DNA of 64,000 nucleotides from Sindora glabra (GCA_020226215.1 CM035225.1:14085868-14149867); one strand, 5' to 3'; positions 23,482 through 35,472 are shown, numbered from the stretch's first letter. Notes: generated by a model from the letters alone, not told the origin. Program-made: numbers and translations.

Positions 23482-24180
23482 CTCCCTGATCTTCAATTCA
23501 ATTCTCCCTCCAGAATCAAAATAGCATTTTTCTCATCTTGTGCTACCTAATCCTCCACTTTCTCCAGAAATTTGGCAAACTTTAAAATTAGAATTCATTT
23601 CAAAATTTGAAATGAATTCTATTAAAAAAATTATATCTGGCTTTAAATTTTTTAAATTTCATTTCATTTTAAAATCTTATTTTATTTATATTATTGTCAT
23701 CTTAAAATCTCATGAAATTAGATAAAATTCGGTAAGAATTCATTTCATTTCAAATGCAATATTTTCATTGAACAATTTTACTATTATTTCTTTAAATTAT
23801 TAATAGCTATCTCTCTCTCTCTTGAATTTTCTCTCTCTCACCCTTAAAAATAATATTGTAAATATAAATATTTAAAATGAATTTCACAAGTTTTAATAAA
23901 AATCTAAATAAAAAAATTTATTTTAAAGTAAAATAAAATCATATTTTATATAATTTATTCCAAAAAAAATTTATTAAAAAATGAAATGAAATCATTTTTA
24001 TTAAAATGAAATAAAATGAATTCTATTTTTTTTAAGTGTGCCAAACAAAAGGTAAATTTTTTGAGGAAACTCCCTGATCTTCAATTCAATTCTCCCTCCA
24101 GAATCAAAATTCAAAATAGCATTTTTCTTATCTTGCACTACCTAATCCTCCACTTTCTCCAGGAATTCACTAAATTTTCT
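23482..24180. repeat. Direct duplication (about 95 bp) flanking an AT-rich MITE-like insert
   Basis: CTCCCTGATCTTCAATTCAA through CCTCCACTTTCTCCAG occurs at 23482-23572 and again at 24070-24163. Between them lie about 500 bp rich in TTCATTTCATTTTAAAATC and AAATGAAATAAAATGAAT words, which are inverted relative to each other. The insert ends in GTGCCAAACAAA. This insert belongs to the same ATTTCATTT-rich family as 39008-40145 and 61741-62170. Confidence 0.7.
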
Positions 24181-24610
24181 GAGGAAAACTTCATCTGCAT
24201 CAGCTACCAATTACTGCAAAACCTAGCTTTAAGATCTTTTCATGATTCATAATGAAGTAATTCTTTTTACATACTTAGCTAAACAATTACTAAAAATTTT
24301 ATCTGAAAATGGGAATTACGATTATTTCCGAAAGTATCTTAACTAATTTCTAAAATAAATACATAGAACGACAAAAGTGATGGGCGCAAGTAGCCTGGAC
24401 ATTACCAGAGTTCACACCCAATAGAAAATTACATTTTCCTTCTTTTTCCTTGTCATCACAACAAGATCAGTGGGAAAAGATAAACAAAAGAAAACTCTAG
24501 TGATGAAGAGAAAATCATATGCACGTATACAAACTATATCACTTTTGGATAGAAAGAAGCATCAGAGGCCATTGCTTTTACCCATTACAGTAGAATGTTG
24601 GAAGGAATCA

Positions 24611-27600
24611 TCATCTAGGACCTGATAGTTCATCCGGCCGGATATTCGAGGTTGAGTCATCTGCTATTATCCAGCCGGCATTTGGGGGATGAGTGTGGTT
24701 GAAATCTTTCCGGAGCATCTCATCTTTCTGCCATTGCTCCCATTTCTCAGCCAAACCATCACCTTCGAGCATTCTGACTACATCAGACATTTTGGGCCTT
24801 TCCATTGGAGAGCCTTGGGTGCATAGCAAGGCCACCTGGATTAGCTCCTCTACCTCCGTTTCAATATAGTTACCCTCCAAATCCGCATCCACCAGTGTTG
24901 GCAACTTCTTGTCGTTCAGAAGGCCTTTCACCTGGATTATATTCAATGTCAAGTTGTGAGAATGTAGAGGGAAAGGACAAAAGAGTAGCACTTGCAAGCA
25001 CTATCCTTCACACTGACACAAACAAAACAAGTCTGAACCAAACTGGTCTCGTATGTCCAAAACTGATCGGTTTAAAGTCAATGTTCAGTATTAAAAGTGT
25101 AAATAGCATTTTTAAGGAAAAGTGAACCTACAAGAATGAATTGGTTAAATGGGTTTCGACATTGATGTCAATAATTATATATGGCATATACAATGCAAAA
25201 ATGACCTAAAGATTGCCATCAAGATGCAGCTCTGGAAAACTAGGATAGCAAATACAGGAAGATAAAAATGTTGTGTTCTGTTGCACATTTAGGCTCCATT
25301 TGTTTTTCAAATGATCTTTTCCGCAGAAAAATTTCATTTCCTTATATAAATGAAAAAGTACCATGTGCTTCTATAGTTTGTGTTAAAAATTGTACAATAC
25401 CTAGAGATATGATAATGGAGGAAAACTTCCTTCTAAAAGTTGTCTTCTACCAAACTGCTTACATTTAACATTAGACATTTAAGCCATTTTCCACCATCTC
25501 AACATTTTATAATTATTTTCCAATGTAAGATGTTTTTTGCCAAAATAAATGGACTCTTAAACTAAAAGGTTAGTGGCATAACATTCTTCGATAAATGTAC
25601 GCACCAAAACAAGGTTTAAAAGCTTCTGCAGGGAATGCATGCATGAAATAGGATTAGATCCACTTTGCAAAGCAATTAAATTATCAGTCAGACTTTGACA
25701 AGAAACTGAGAAGCACAGAAAAAGGAATAGTATTTTGCACAAATGCTATTTCCTCCCTAGTTTTTTTAAACATCAAATCATTTAAAATCGACATTTATCA
25801 AATTCAATTCACAGGAAAATATATTGATAAAAACAACAAATCGAGAAGGAACTTCATACAGCACATCAGAAAGAGATCCAGATAGAGAAACTGTCCCCCC
25901 CCCCCCCCCAAGATCAAAAGGAGGCATGTTATGTGATTATATATATATATATATTGGCAATGTGATTAGTTGATATTGGAATTAGCTAAAGATGTCAAAG
26001 TACAATCAAACAACATAAGTATGAGAAAATATATGGATAAAAACATTTATCAAATTCAATTCACAGGAAAATATATTGATAAAAACAATAAATTGAGAAG
26101 GAACTTCAAACAGCACATCAGAAAGAGATTCAGACAGAGAAACTGTCCCCCCGCCCCCCACAAAAAAATGATCAAAATGAGCCATGTTATGTGATAATAT
26201 ATATATATTGGCTATGTGATTAGTTGATATTGGAATTAGTTAAAGATGTCAAAGTACAGTCAAACAACATAAGTATGAGAAAGCTAAAAACATACCCAAT
26301 CAAGCAACATGACATCATCATCGTTGGCAAGTCTAGCTAGATCAAAAGCCCTCTGTCCAGTTATTAGTTCTAGAAGCATGACACCATATCCGAAAACATC
26401 GGTCTTCTCTGAAGACTTTCCGGTAGAGAGATACTCCGGTGCTATATGCCCAATTGTACCACGGACTGCAGTGGTAACATGAGTATCTTTGTAATCCATA
26501 AGCTTTGCTAAACCAAAGTCTCCAACAACTGCTTCAAATTCCTCATCCAACAATATATTAGCAGCTTTGACATCACGGTGAATAATTTTTGGGTCACAGT
26601 GATCATGTAGATATGCAAGTCCCCTAGCAGATCCCAGTGCAATACGCTTTCGTTTTGGCCAATCAAGTGCTTCTTGTGTTTCTGGACGATCTATGAAAAT
26701 AAAGAACAACCAAAAGGCACATTCAACATACATGGACAGATCTTCAGTAGTTCACAAAAGCATTGGTATTCAACAGTAAGGCATTTGTTTGCTCTAGAGC
26801 TACTCGGAAATTTTGATACTGTTGTGCTCAGTCATTATTATCGGATTAGCATCTCCGAAATAAATAATTGGCCTTTCATGAACAAAGTTTGCCACAAAAG
26901 ACATATATGTGTAGGTAAATTTTGTATAAAAAATGCAAATCACACTAACTCTCCTTAAAAGATTATGGAACTAAAAGAGTGAACTGATAAAGGTACCTCT
27001 TAAACATGATGCCACACTTCCATTAGCCATAAAAGGATACACAAGCAGCCGTTCAGTCGGTGTCATGCAAAATCCACGCAACCGAAGCAAATTACGGTGC
27101 ACAGCCATGCTTATCATTTCTACTTCTGTTTGAAATTGCAGCTCCCCACCCTGAGTGCGTTCCTCTTTCAGTCTTTTCACTGCTACTAAAATACCATCAG
27201 CTAACCGTCCTTTATAAACCTTACCAAATCCACCTCTACCAAGAACAGCTTTGTTGCTGAAATTATCTGTTGCAACTTGCAGCTCACGCAGTGAAAACCT
27301 TTTAAGTTGACCAAGGTGAACTTCAGGATCCTCCTCAGCTGCCAGTAAAGAAGGAATAAAATGTTGGCAATTACAATGGTTATGTCCTACATGCATCAAT
27401 AAGCATTGAAATCCCCTGTTTTTTTTAACTAACCGGGAACATCGAAGAAATGATCCGGTGTTCTCCTTCTTCGCCACAAGGCAAGTGCAATTGCAGGGGC
27501 TGCAAAAAGCAGAGCAGCACCAGCAGCGACTCCTCCAGCAATAGCTCCAGTAGCGCTGTTACCTAAATGGGGTTTAAGGGAAAATGATAAAATCAACAGT

Positions 27601-30600
27601 GAAATCCACAGAAAATAAATAGAACAATAATCCCAAGGTTCAAGGTAATTATTACTCTTGCCCTAAATATAAGGCTCGTCCACCAGAAAAACTATTCTGA
27701 ACCTTCATGGGAATATGACATTACCATGTTTGATTCAATTAAAAATATCCTCATAAATATTACAATATTATATTTTAATTATTTTGAATATTGTTAAAAA
27801 TATTATTAAATTATCAAAAATATCCTTATTAAAAATTAAGTAATTAATGATAATGGATGGTGGCTAGCAATTGGCCATGGCCAATAGTGGTTACAAGTGA
27901 TATATGATGGCAGCAATGATGGTCAACGGTGATAGATTGTGATCATCAATAGTGGATAATAATCACGAACAATTGATAGTGATTGGTAGTGGTAAGCAAC
28001 AATGATCGGTGATCATGTGGTCTCTAGCAATAAATGGTAACCAACAGTGATAGTTGGCAATAGATGGTGGCCGTGGTGATCACTAACAAAGGTGGCTACA
28101 ACGGTAACTGATGAAGGATAGCTAATAGTGGTTACTGACAATAAATGGTGGGTAGCGGTGGTAAGTTAACTAGCAATAGGTGATAATTAGTGATGGTCAC
28201 CAAAAATAAACGATAATTAGTAGTGGTGAACAAGAAAGGGCAGTAGCTGACAGTAGGTGATGGTCAACAATGATTACCAATGATAAATGGTGGTGAATAG
28301 TAGTCTCTAATGATGGATGATGGTTGACTGTGGTTAACGATAGTGATAGATGGTTATTAACGATAAGTGATAACTATTAGTGGTCACTAACAAAAGGTGG
28401 TGGCCGGTGAGAAGTAATAGTAAAGGGTGGTCATCAGCGATGGTTAATAACAGTAGGTAGTAGTTATCAATAATGGATAACGATCAACAATTATCAATGA
28501 TAATAAATGATGGTGAAATAGGGTTTCAATGGTAATAAGGCATTAATGAAAGGGTAAGCAAAATAGTCTATTTATATTATTAAAATATTCCCATCTTGTA
28601 AAAATGTAGAATACTTACCTCCCTCCGTGGAAATATTGAGTGAATATTGAACTAAAAACATTCTTAAAAATATTTTTTTTAAATTTAAACTAAGCATGAA
28701 AATATGATATTCCCCTAAAACATTCTTGAAAATATAAGAAAATTTTCACAAACCAAATGTTACCTTAAAGTATGTCTCACAAGAGATCACCGTTTGAAAA
28801 CAATAATTATCATTTGCCATTAATCTTAGATTTTAAAATTGAAAATGTTAGGTCAGAGTCACCGTTCTAAAAGGCTATGTAGCCTGTTAAGCATTGACTC
28901 TTTCCTTTCTACATCATTTTCTTGCGACAGATGGTATGATATGCTTTTTGTCTGAACTATGAAGAGCACTTCCCAGTGGGGCAGCTCTCCTAGTTCTCTT
29001 TTTGATCAGGAAAAAACAACAATACAGACAGCAACGAACCTGAAGAAGCTGGTGCTGGTGTAGAATTTGTAGGCGGAGGATTTTTTAATGGATTCAAATG
29101 AGGATTAGATTGAAAACTGTGAAGTGGAACACAACAATCATCAAACTTTTGTCATCCAAGAACAATAGCCACAGATAAGAGTAAACAACGATTTGTACCA
29201 GGTACCAACCTAATGGGAGTAAATAACGAGAAAGAACCATTGATGGGGATATCTCCTGTTAAATTGTTCATTGAAAGATCACTGGATTTCACAATGACCA
29301 TGGTATCAAGTTACACTATATAAGATATATGTTATGCTAGTATAACTAGGTATCTAGATTTGCATTAGCTCTGAGAAATTTTAAATATAGGAGTTAGACT
29401 CACAGGACTTGCAGTGAATTAACTTTAGTCAGAGTCATGGGAATGTTTCCTGTCAAGCTGTTATTGTTGAGACGCCTATGTAAGACAGAAGAGAAATTAG
29501 CGGTTAAACTGTGTTGATTGACAGAGTAGGAAACTCAGACATCATTGGTGAACAATAATCTCCCCTATAGAACTCCTTTCTGACATAAACATGCAGCTAA
29601 AGCGTCAAGAAAACAAGAGAATCTCATAGCCTTAACTATTTAACTTATAGCAATCAGATTTTAAGTACAAAAGGAACATAGCAGGGCATAAGTGTTTCCC
29701 AGCTCGAGTATTAACTGAAACAAAGCTACATAACAGATTGGATATATGAGATGAAGAATAGTATGTCATACAAGAAACGTAGTTTCAGAAGATTTCCCAA
29801 TGAGGCTGGAATGGGACCATTTAAGACGTTCAAGTAAAGATCCAAGCTCACCAAGTTTGTCAAATTTCCAAGCTCATCAGGGATTTTTCCACTTATATTA
29901 TTACTATAAAGCTCCCTGTCAGTGAAAGAAAAACACTTTAGATTTGAACAAGTAAATAAGATAAATCCAATTAAATGATGAAAGAAAAGATATGGATATG
30001 GATAACTGCTAATAAAGGGCTGAAATCTTATAGTCAATGCAGTAGAAACCGAGTGAAATAAAAAGCTACTACTGTTGGGCCTGTATGATATACATCATAC
30101 AACGTTGACCTTTTCTTCAACGGTTTATACTACCATTGCCAAATGCAAGTTGATATCAAGTATACACATAGGAAGACAGCAAAGGCCAACAGGGCAAAGC
30201 TTTTTCTTTAGATAATTTGGTCTTTAAGAAGAAAGATATAGGGTAGACCTTGCTTGTAGATTAAGAAACTACACAACCAATATAAGTCAAAAAAGCTTTA
30301 CATCCAATTTACGTAGGGAAGATTTGCAAATAAATTGCAGATATCCTTTCTAGTAAACATTTTTGGTGGTTTTTGGCTTTTTACAATGCTTTTATTGCTG
30401 ATTTGTCAAATGAGGATTTCTTATCCTCCTAATTCTTCAGTTTCCTTCTCTCCTTTTAACATAACTTCTTTTATCCAAATAAATGCTCGTAAAAAGGGCA
30501 TATTAACAAGAAAATATCATATCCAATTCACAACTTACAAGTACTGCAAATTTGGCAGTTGACCAAGCTGTGAGACTAGTTGACCCGAAAGGTTTGCATT

Positions 30601-31936
30601 TCCAAGATCACTGGGCAGACACAAATAAATGTTTCACTATAGGTAGAAGACGTCAAAAAATTATAAGTGGCATTAGAAATCGCCCAAGTAACTTACACAC
30701 GGGTCACACTATTCCCGCTATTGCACGTAACATGAAACCAGGTGCAGGGATTGACAAGAGTAGCATCCCAGCTTTGCAGAACATTGTTAGGATCATTCAA
30801 GTTTGTCTTTAATGCATTCAGGGCATCACCTGTCAGTTAGAAAAAATCTTCAGGTACAAAGACCTTAAAATTGAATCATACATAACCCAACTTAAGATAA
30901 AAATCTTGAAAGCCTACTTAATGAATGGCCAACTATGTCAAAACAAGTCAACCTTCACAATGCAATGAGTCAATGACAAATCAGAAACACGAAGGCTAAT
31001 TTCCCTGAGTCAGTCTCAGTCTCATAATATATATACATATATATATAACATTCTAGCCATTCTTAGATAAAATTAATAACCCAAGAATTACCTCAAAAAG
31101 TTGTATAAACAATTCCTGTGAATTTCACAATCACAAAAAGTTTGCCATCTTATAATCCACATGTACTGCTAACCAGGAAACAAGCCCAGCTTACTTTAAA
31201 TTTTGGCCAAAGTGTAAAATTGGTCCCCTAACTTCCACACTAGTTTCATTCTTGTCCCCTAAGAATTTTTTTTAATGATTTCATACCCTAACATTAAGAA
31301 AGCACACAAACTCACAACACCAAACCCCATCGGTTTCAATAACAAAAAGTCTTTGCTGGCACACATACTGGCATCCTAGGTGCCAAATCGTGTCTCAACA
31401 AGGAATTTCCATTAGCAAAACTAACAGAGTTACAGTTATGAGTGAGTTATGCGTGCTTTCTGAAGGTTAAGGAATAAAATTAGGGAAGACATTCTTAGAG
31501 AACTAGAATGAAACAAGTGCGAAAGTTAGAAGACCAAATTTTGGCCTCAAACTTTTGTGCAAATACTCTCCATCGTATTCTACTAACAAAATTACCTACT
31601 TAAGCACTGACTTAAAATATTACAAAGTTACTCCAATATGAACACGCTAATTTTTTCCATACTATTTCTAAATCAAACACTGGAACCAGTTAAAATAAGG
31701 CTGAAAGGCAAGTAAACAGGTAAACAAACAAAGTTTGGTGAATTTGCATAACTCGGCCTAAACAAAACACTTATTTAATGAATACAGATATTTATGAATC
31801 AATTAAAACCGGATAGAGTAAGGACAACAAGTCACCACCCACCTTCTGCATTTCCATACACGTTTATCAACAAATCCAACACAAAGATTGCCCAAAGAAA
31901 AAAAGAGCGCATGAAAAATGAAACCGCCCTCTCCAT
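24611..31936 (-). CDS. BAK1: SERK-family LRR receptor-like kinase, BAK1/SERK3 type (616 aa, 11 exons)
   Basis: Exons, all GT-AG and in phase: 31843-31936, 30697-30829, 30539-30610, 29772-29915, 29404-29475, 29210-29281, 29040-29116, 27434-27562, 26997-27338, 26296-26690, 24611-24931. Order of parts: signal peptide 1-27; N-cap with CTWFHVTC (C60, C67); five LRRs to about 195; a Pro/Ser-rich stretch (PPPTNSTPAPASS, about 207-221); one membrane helix at about 228-250 followed by WRRRR; kinase with GRGGFG 298-303, K319, HRD with D418, DFG with D436 and activation-loop T457; tail ending LSGPR. It is an active RD-type kinase by residues. By family knowledge SERKs are plasma-membrane co-receptors for brassinosteroid, immune and developmental LRR kinases. 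The tail WIIADDST resembles BAK1 more than SERK1/2; the exact clade needs a tree. Three introns carry transposons or duplications. Confidence 0.95.
25791..26289. repeat. Tandem duplication (unit about 252 bp) in a SERK intron
   Basis: Unit A (25791-26042) and unit B (26043-about 26289) both run from ACATTTATCAAATTCAATTC through CAGCACATCAGAAAGAGAT to AACAACATAAGTATGAGAAA. Unit A holds an uninterrupted C15 at 25895-25909 where unit B has CCCCCCGCCCCCC, and the TA tracts differ in length. The duplication ends within a few bases of the splice donor of the exon at 26296-26690. Confidence 0.92.
27724..28764. mobile_element. PIF/Harbinger-like MITE carrying a minisatellite, in a SERK intron
   Basis: The left end reads CCATGTTTGATTCAATT and the reverse complement of the right end reads GGTAACATTTGGTTTGTG, with TTA directly repeated at 27721-27723 and 28765-28767. 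The right third (ATATTCCCATCTTGTAAAAA to CAAACCAAATGTTACC) matches the ends of 33451-35469 and 40867-41214, so these are one family. The interior at about 27855-28530 is a degenerate minisatellite. It has no transposase frame. It lies in the intron between the exons at 29040-29116 and 27434-27562. Confidence 0.8.
27855..28530. repeat. Degenerate GGTGRTNRNYAANNRT-type minisatellite
   Basis: About 675 bp consist of imperfect short units built from GGTGGT, GATGGT, AACAATG, AGTGGT and TAGTGATGG. Period varies around 12-24 bp. The strand is strongly purine/T biased with few C, unlike the flanking DNA. A shorter tract of the same kind is at 34980-35200. Confidence 0.85.
31205..31546. mobile_element. 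Mutator-like MITE (342 bp) in SERK intron 1
   Basis: Long inverted ends: GGCCAAAGTGTAAAATTGGT on the left and GGCCAAAATTTGGTCTTCTA for the reverse complement of the right, with pairing continuing through TTTCATTCTTGTCCCCTAAG. Flanking 9-mers TTAAATTTT (31196-31204) and TCAAACTTT (31547-31555) agree at seven of nine positions, fitting an aged 9-bp Mutator target duplication. No coding sequence. Confidence 0.75.
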
Positions 31937-32395
31937 GATATCTATCCTCTTCAATCAAAGTTCCAATAGCTACATAATCATGCAGAGGCAACTGATGCTC
32001 AAATTCACAGACCCTTTTGCAACTAGCTGATCTCTATAAAACCCATAAAAACCACAAACAGCTTGACCTCGTTGACCCAATAAAAGTCGCAGTAAACTTC
32101 AAATATACGCCAAAATCAAATTCTGTGTAGCCTGAATTTTTCTCCCTTTTTGCTTCTTCAATACCTACTTTGGAATCTGGAGCTCAAATCACAAATGGTG
32201 TAGCTGGTTCAGCTCAAAATGCAGGCAAGCTTCAAACTTTTGCAAGGAGTCCAAAGTTTTAAGTGGAGCCGAGTCGAGTCAATGTTGCATCTCTTTCGCT
32301 AAGAAATTTCTTTTCTCCCTTTTTACAATTTTAATTTTCTTTGTTAGTACATATGAATAATGAACTCTGAAGAGAAATGAAATTCAAATAAAAAT

Positions 32396-32402
<7 letters not shown>

Positions 32403-32426
<24 letters not shown>
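32403..32426. repeat. (AG)12 microsatellite upstream of SERK
   Basis: A perfect AG repeat, which reads CT on the SERK strand, about 470 bp before the start codon. CT/GA tracts are common in plant leaders and promoters and can bind BPC-type GAGA factors. Confidence 0.9.
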
Positions 32427-32587
32427 ATTCTGAACAGTTAAAAGTAAGACAGTAGGGTCAAGCACACACGCTTGCTCGCCTGGGACTGTCCCCACCATGG
32501 CAATTGGCAACGAAGAGCTTGTTGGAATTAAACGCGGGAAGAAGGGGAAAACTCATGCCTCGTAATCTTAAATTTAAGATGAATTCT

Positions 32588-32740
32588 AAGGTGCTCCTAG
32601 GGGTTTGGTACCCGAGGTGGTGTGGCAAAATACAGGCCATTGAATGAGATTACTAAGTCAATGCTAAAATTTTTGTAATCTCATCCAATGGCTTATATTT
32701 TGCCACACCACCCCGAGTATCAAACCTCTAAGGGCACCAT
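32588..32740. mobile_element. Short hairpin MITE (about 153 bp) upstream of SERK
   Basis: AGGTGCTCCTAGGGGTTTGG at the left is answered by CAAACCTCTAAGGGCACCA at the right, and GGTGTGGCAAAATA..GCCAT..GAGATTAC by GTAATCTC..ATGGC..TATTTTGCCACACC. Almost the whole element pairs with itself around a loop near 32660. TA flanks both ends, which could be a Stowaway-type TA target but is too short to prove it. Confidence 0.8.
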
Positions 32741-33450
32741 AGCAAGCACCTAAATTTAATGGCAAAAGAAATTTCCCCTCTTTCACTTGTACTGTCCATC
32801 CTGATCGTAAAAGAAAGCAGAAATAAATAAGTTTTATGGAGTCAAAAAATATTTTTTTAATGGCTGAAGTAATAATTTATTTATATTTAAAATTATTAAG
32901 TTTATTATTAAAATTATAAATTATTAATAAAATAATTTTTATTTTTAATTTATATTAAATGAACAAATTTGTTCTTGGATAAATATTTTTATATATAATT
33001 TTGTTTCATTGTAAAAATTCAATATAATTTCATTCTTGAATATTTACATAATTATTTAAAAATAAAATTAATTATTTAATATAATTTAAATACAATTTTA
33101 TTTGTATCTTGTAATTTTAAAAATAAAATTAATAATTTTATCTTCATTTATATGTAGCAATTGGTTTGTTTTTGAAATCATACATTTCTTTTAAAATCTT
33201 AATATTTTAGGATGGATTTAAATTTAATTCATCATAAGTGTAAACTATATTTATATGATCACCTATATATGTATTGTCATATTAAAATATTGTTAAAATT
33301 CTTTTATTGCAATCAAATTTTTTTAATTATTTTTATTTTTTATGACATGCTTATTTTTATTTTACTAATAGTATAAAATATTTTATATCATTAATGGATC
33401 AAATTTAAACTCCTTTTAAATTCTTAAAAATTTAATTTTGAAGAATGTAA

Positions 33451-35469
33451 CTTTATTATATTTGATTTATTTAAAAATATTTCTATAAATAGTATAGTAT
33501 TATATTTTGATTAATATATATTCTTAAAATATAATTAAAATATAAAAAATGTCCTCTTAGAAAATTAAGTAATGAATAGTGGTGGAAGATAAAAAGTGGT
33601 TATAAATTGTAGGTGTTGAATGGTGATCAGTGATGGTTATCAATAATAAATTATTGCTAGCAATATGTAAAAATTACATAAATTTTAATTTTTTTATTAA
33701 TAACGAGTATCTTTCTTGTAAGTTTTCCTGATATTTCAAAGAAATGATAGAATAAAAAATTGAATTTTCTCTTAAAAATGTAAAATAATAAGTTCTCAAA
33801 GAAAAATAAAAAGATAATGAAATAAAATTATTAAATAAAGCAAAACAAAGAAAAATATGAAATTCCATTTTTGTATGTTGAAATAAATAATAATAATAAT
33901 AATAATAATAATATTGAAAGAAATGAAAAACTACTAAAAAAAGTTAAGAAAAATAAAGAAAAACCATTAAAAATATGAAGGTCATCTATAAAAAATAGTT
34001 ATTGACAATATATAGAAATTAATAGATTTCAATTTTTTATTAATTATTAGTTTCTTTTTTGAGTTTTCCTTGCCTTTCTAAGATATGATAGAATAACAAA
34101 TAAAAAAAAGTAAATATAACATTTAATCTCTTATTTATGAAAATAATAACTATTACATGTCTTAAATTTCATCACAAATAACATTAGTCTCTTATTTTTA
34201 TAATAATTACTCATCCCTCTCTTCACATGCAATACTTAAATAAATAGTAAAAAGAAATAATATAATAAAAAAGTAAGCTTGTATGATTTAACAATCTATT
34301 TTAATATTTTTTATTTATTTGAATATTATAAGTGAACAAAAAATGAATAATTATAGTAAAAATAAAAATAATGGATCAATAATACTAGATTATTAGTTAT
34401 AAAGTTTGAAAAATGTAATAATATATACTTTTATAAATGAAAATTTAAATATTGTGTTTATCAAAAAAATAATTAAAATTTCTCTCGATGAAGTAAAATA
34501 GTAAGATTCTACAAAGATCAACACATAAATTACTAAATAAAAATAAAACAAATAAAAATATGAAAATTCATTTTTATATGTTGAAATAAAGAATAATAAC
34601 AATGTTGAAGGTAATAACCAGGTGCTAAACAAGGGGGAAAAGGGCAAAAGAGCATTTTGCATTTCAAGAGGATCGATATTAATACTTTATTTTCAAAAAT
34701 CCATGTTCATTAAGAGTTAGACTTCATCTCCTAAAACCAACATTGTAGACATTATTTGACGCACAATAATTTCTCTATCAGGAGTTTGCATCCCAAAATT
34801 TATAAACCTTTTAGATCTTATTAAGCAAATAAATATGACTTTGAACTATAGTCGGCTTAATACCAATTAAGAACCTCCAAGAAATGTCAAGAATTTTTAT
34901 CATATGATTGTTCCAACCTTTAACTCTCTTTTCTATCTTCATTAATATTGAATAAATTGAATGCACCTCTGGTGATGATTGTCACTTAGGATGTATGATC
35001 GATAATAATCAGTAATAGTTATTAATAATGGATGGTAATTAACAAAAATAATTGATAATAAGTGATAAAAAATGTAGTTATCTATAATAAGTAGTAGTAG
35101 ATGGAGACTATCAAATAATGTCGATAATAGTTACCGGTAATTACTGTTAGTTAATAATAAGTGGTGATAGGTAATGGCCAATAATAATAAATGGTGGTAA
35201 AATGAGATTTTAATAATAATAAGATTTTAATAAAAAAAAGGTGAATAAAATTGTCTATTTATATTATTTAGATATTCCTATATTAAGAAAATATAGGATA
35301 TCCATTTCCTTTATAAAAATATTTTAAAGGGATATTAAGTTAAAAATATTATTGAAAAAGTTCATATTCCTTAGAATATTTTTCTAAAATTTGAATTAAA
35401 AATAGAATCTTACGTTTCTTTAAAGCATTGTTGAAATATGGGAAAAAAATTGCAAATCAAACATTACTT
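33451..35469. mobile_element. Large member of the minisatellite-bearing Harbinger-like family
   Basis: The left end CTTTATTATATTTGATTT pairs with AAGTAATGTTTGATTT (reverse complement of the right end), and TAA is directly repeated at 33448-33450 and 35470-35472. The left arm (CCTCTTAGAAAATTAAGTAA) and right arm (GTCTATTTATATTATTTAGA) match those of 27724-28764. Inside are a first GGTGGT tract near 33565-33650, then about 1.3 kb of extra DNA, including a duplicated segment around 33660-33915 and 34000-34610, then a second tract at 34980-35200. The extra DNA is probably a nested insertion. Confidence 0.7.
33882..33913. repeat. (AAT)n microsatellite
   Basis: About nine AAT units in a row inside the large element. 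Confidence 0.9.
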
Positions 35470-35472
35470 TAA

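Larger units (their letters stand above)
31937..33446 (-). promoter_or_regulatory. SERK upstream region
   Basis: The 5' flank of the SERK gene on the minus strand. A pyrimidine-rich leader (on the gene strand) precedes the ATG at 31936. A GA/TC microsatellite lies at 32403-32426 and a hairpin MITE at 32588-32740, so both could fall in the promoter. The transcription start cannot be placed from sequence. Beyond 32800 the DNA returns to plain AT-rich intergenic sequence. Confidence 0.5.

Noticed and set aside
24805..25125. 106-codon plus-strand frame
   Set aside because: It overlaps the last SERK exon in antisense and has no recognisable domain.
27855..28530. CRISPR-like array
   Set aside because: Units are irregular and degenerate, there are no unique spacers of constant size, and the site is a plant intron.
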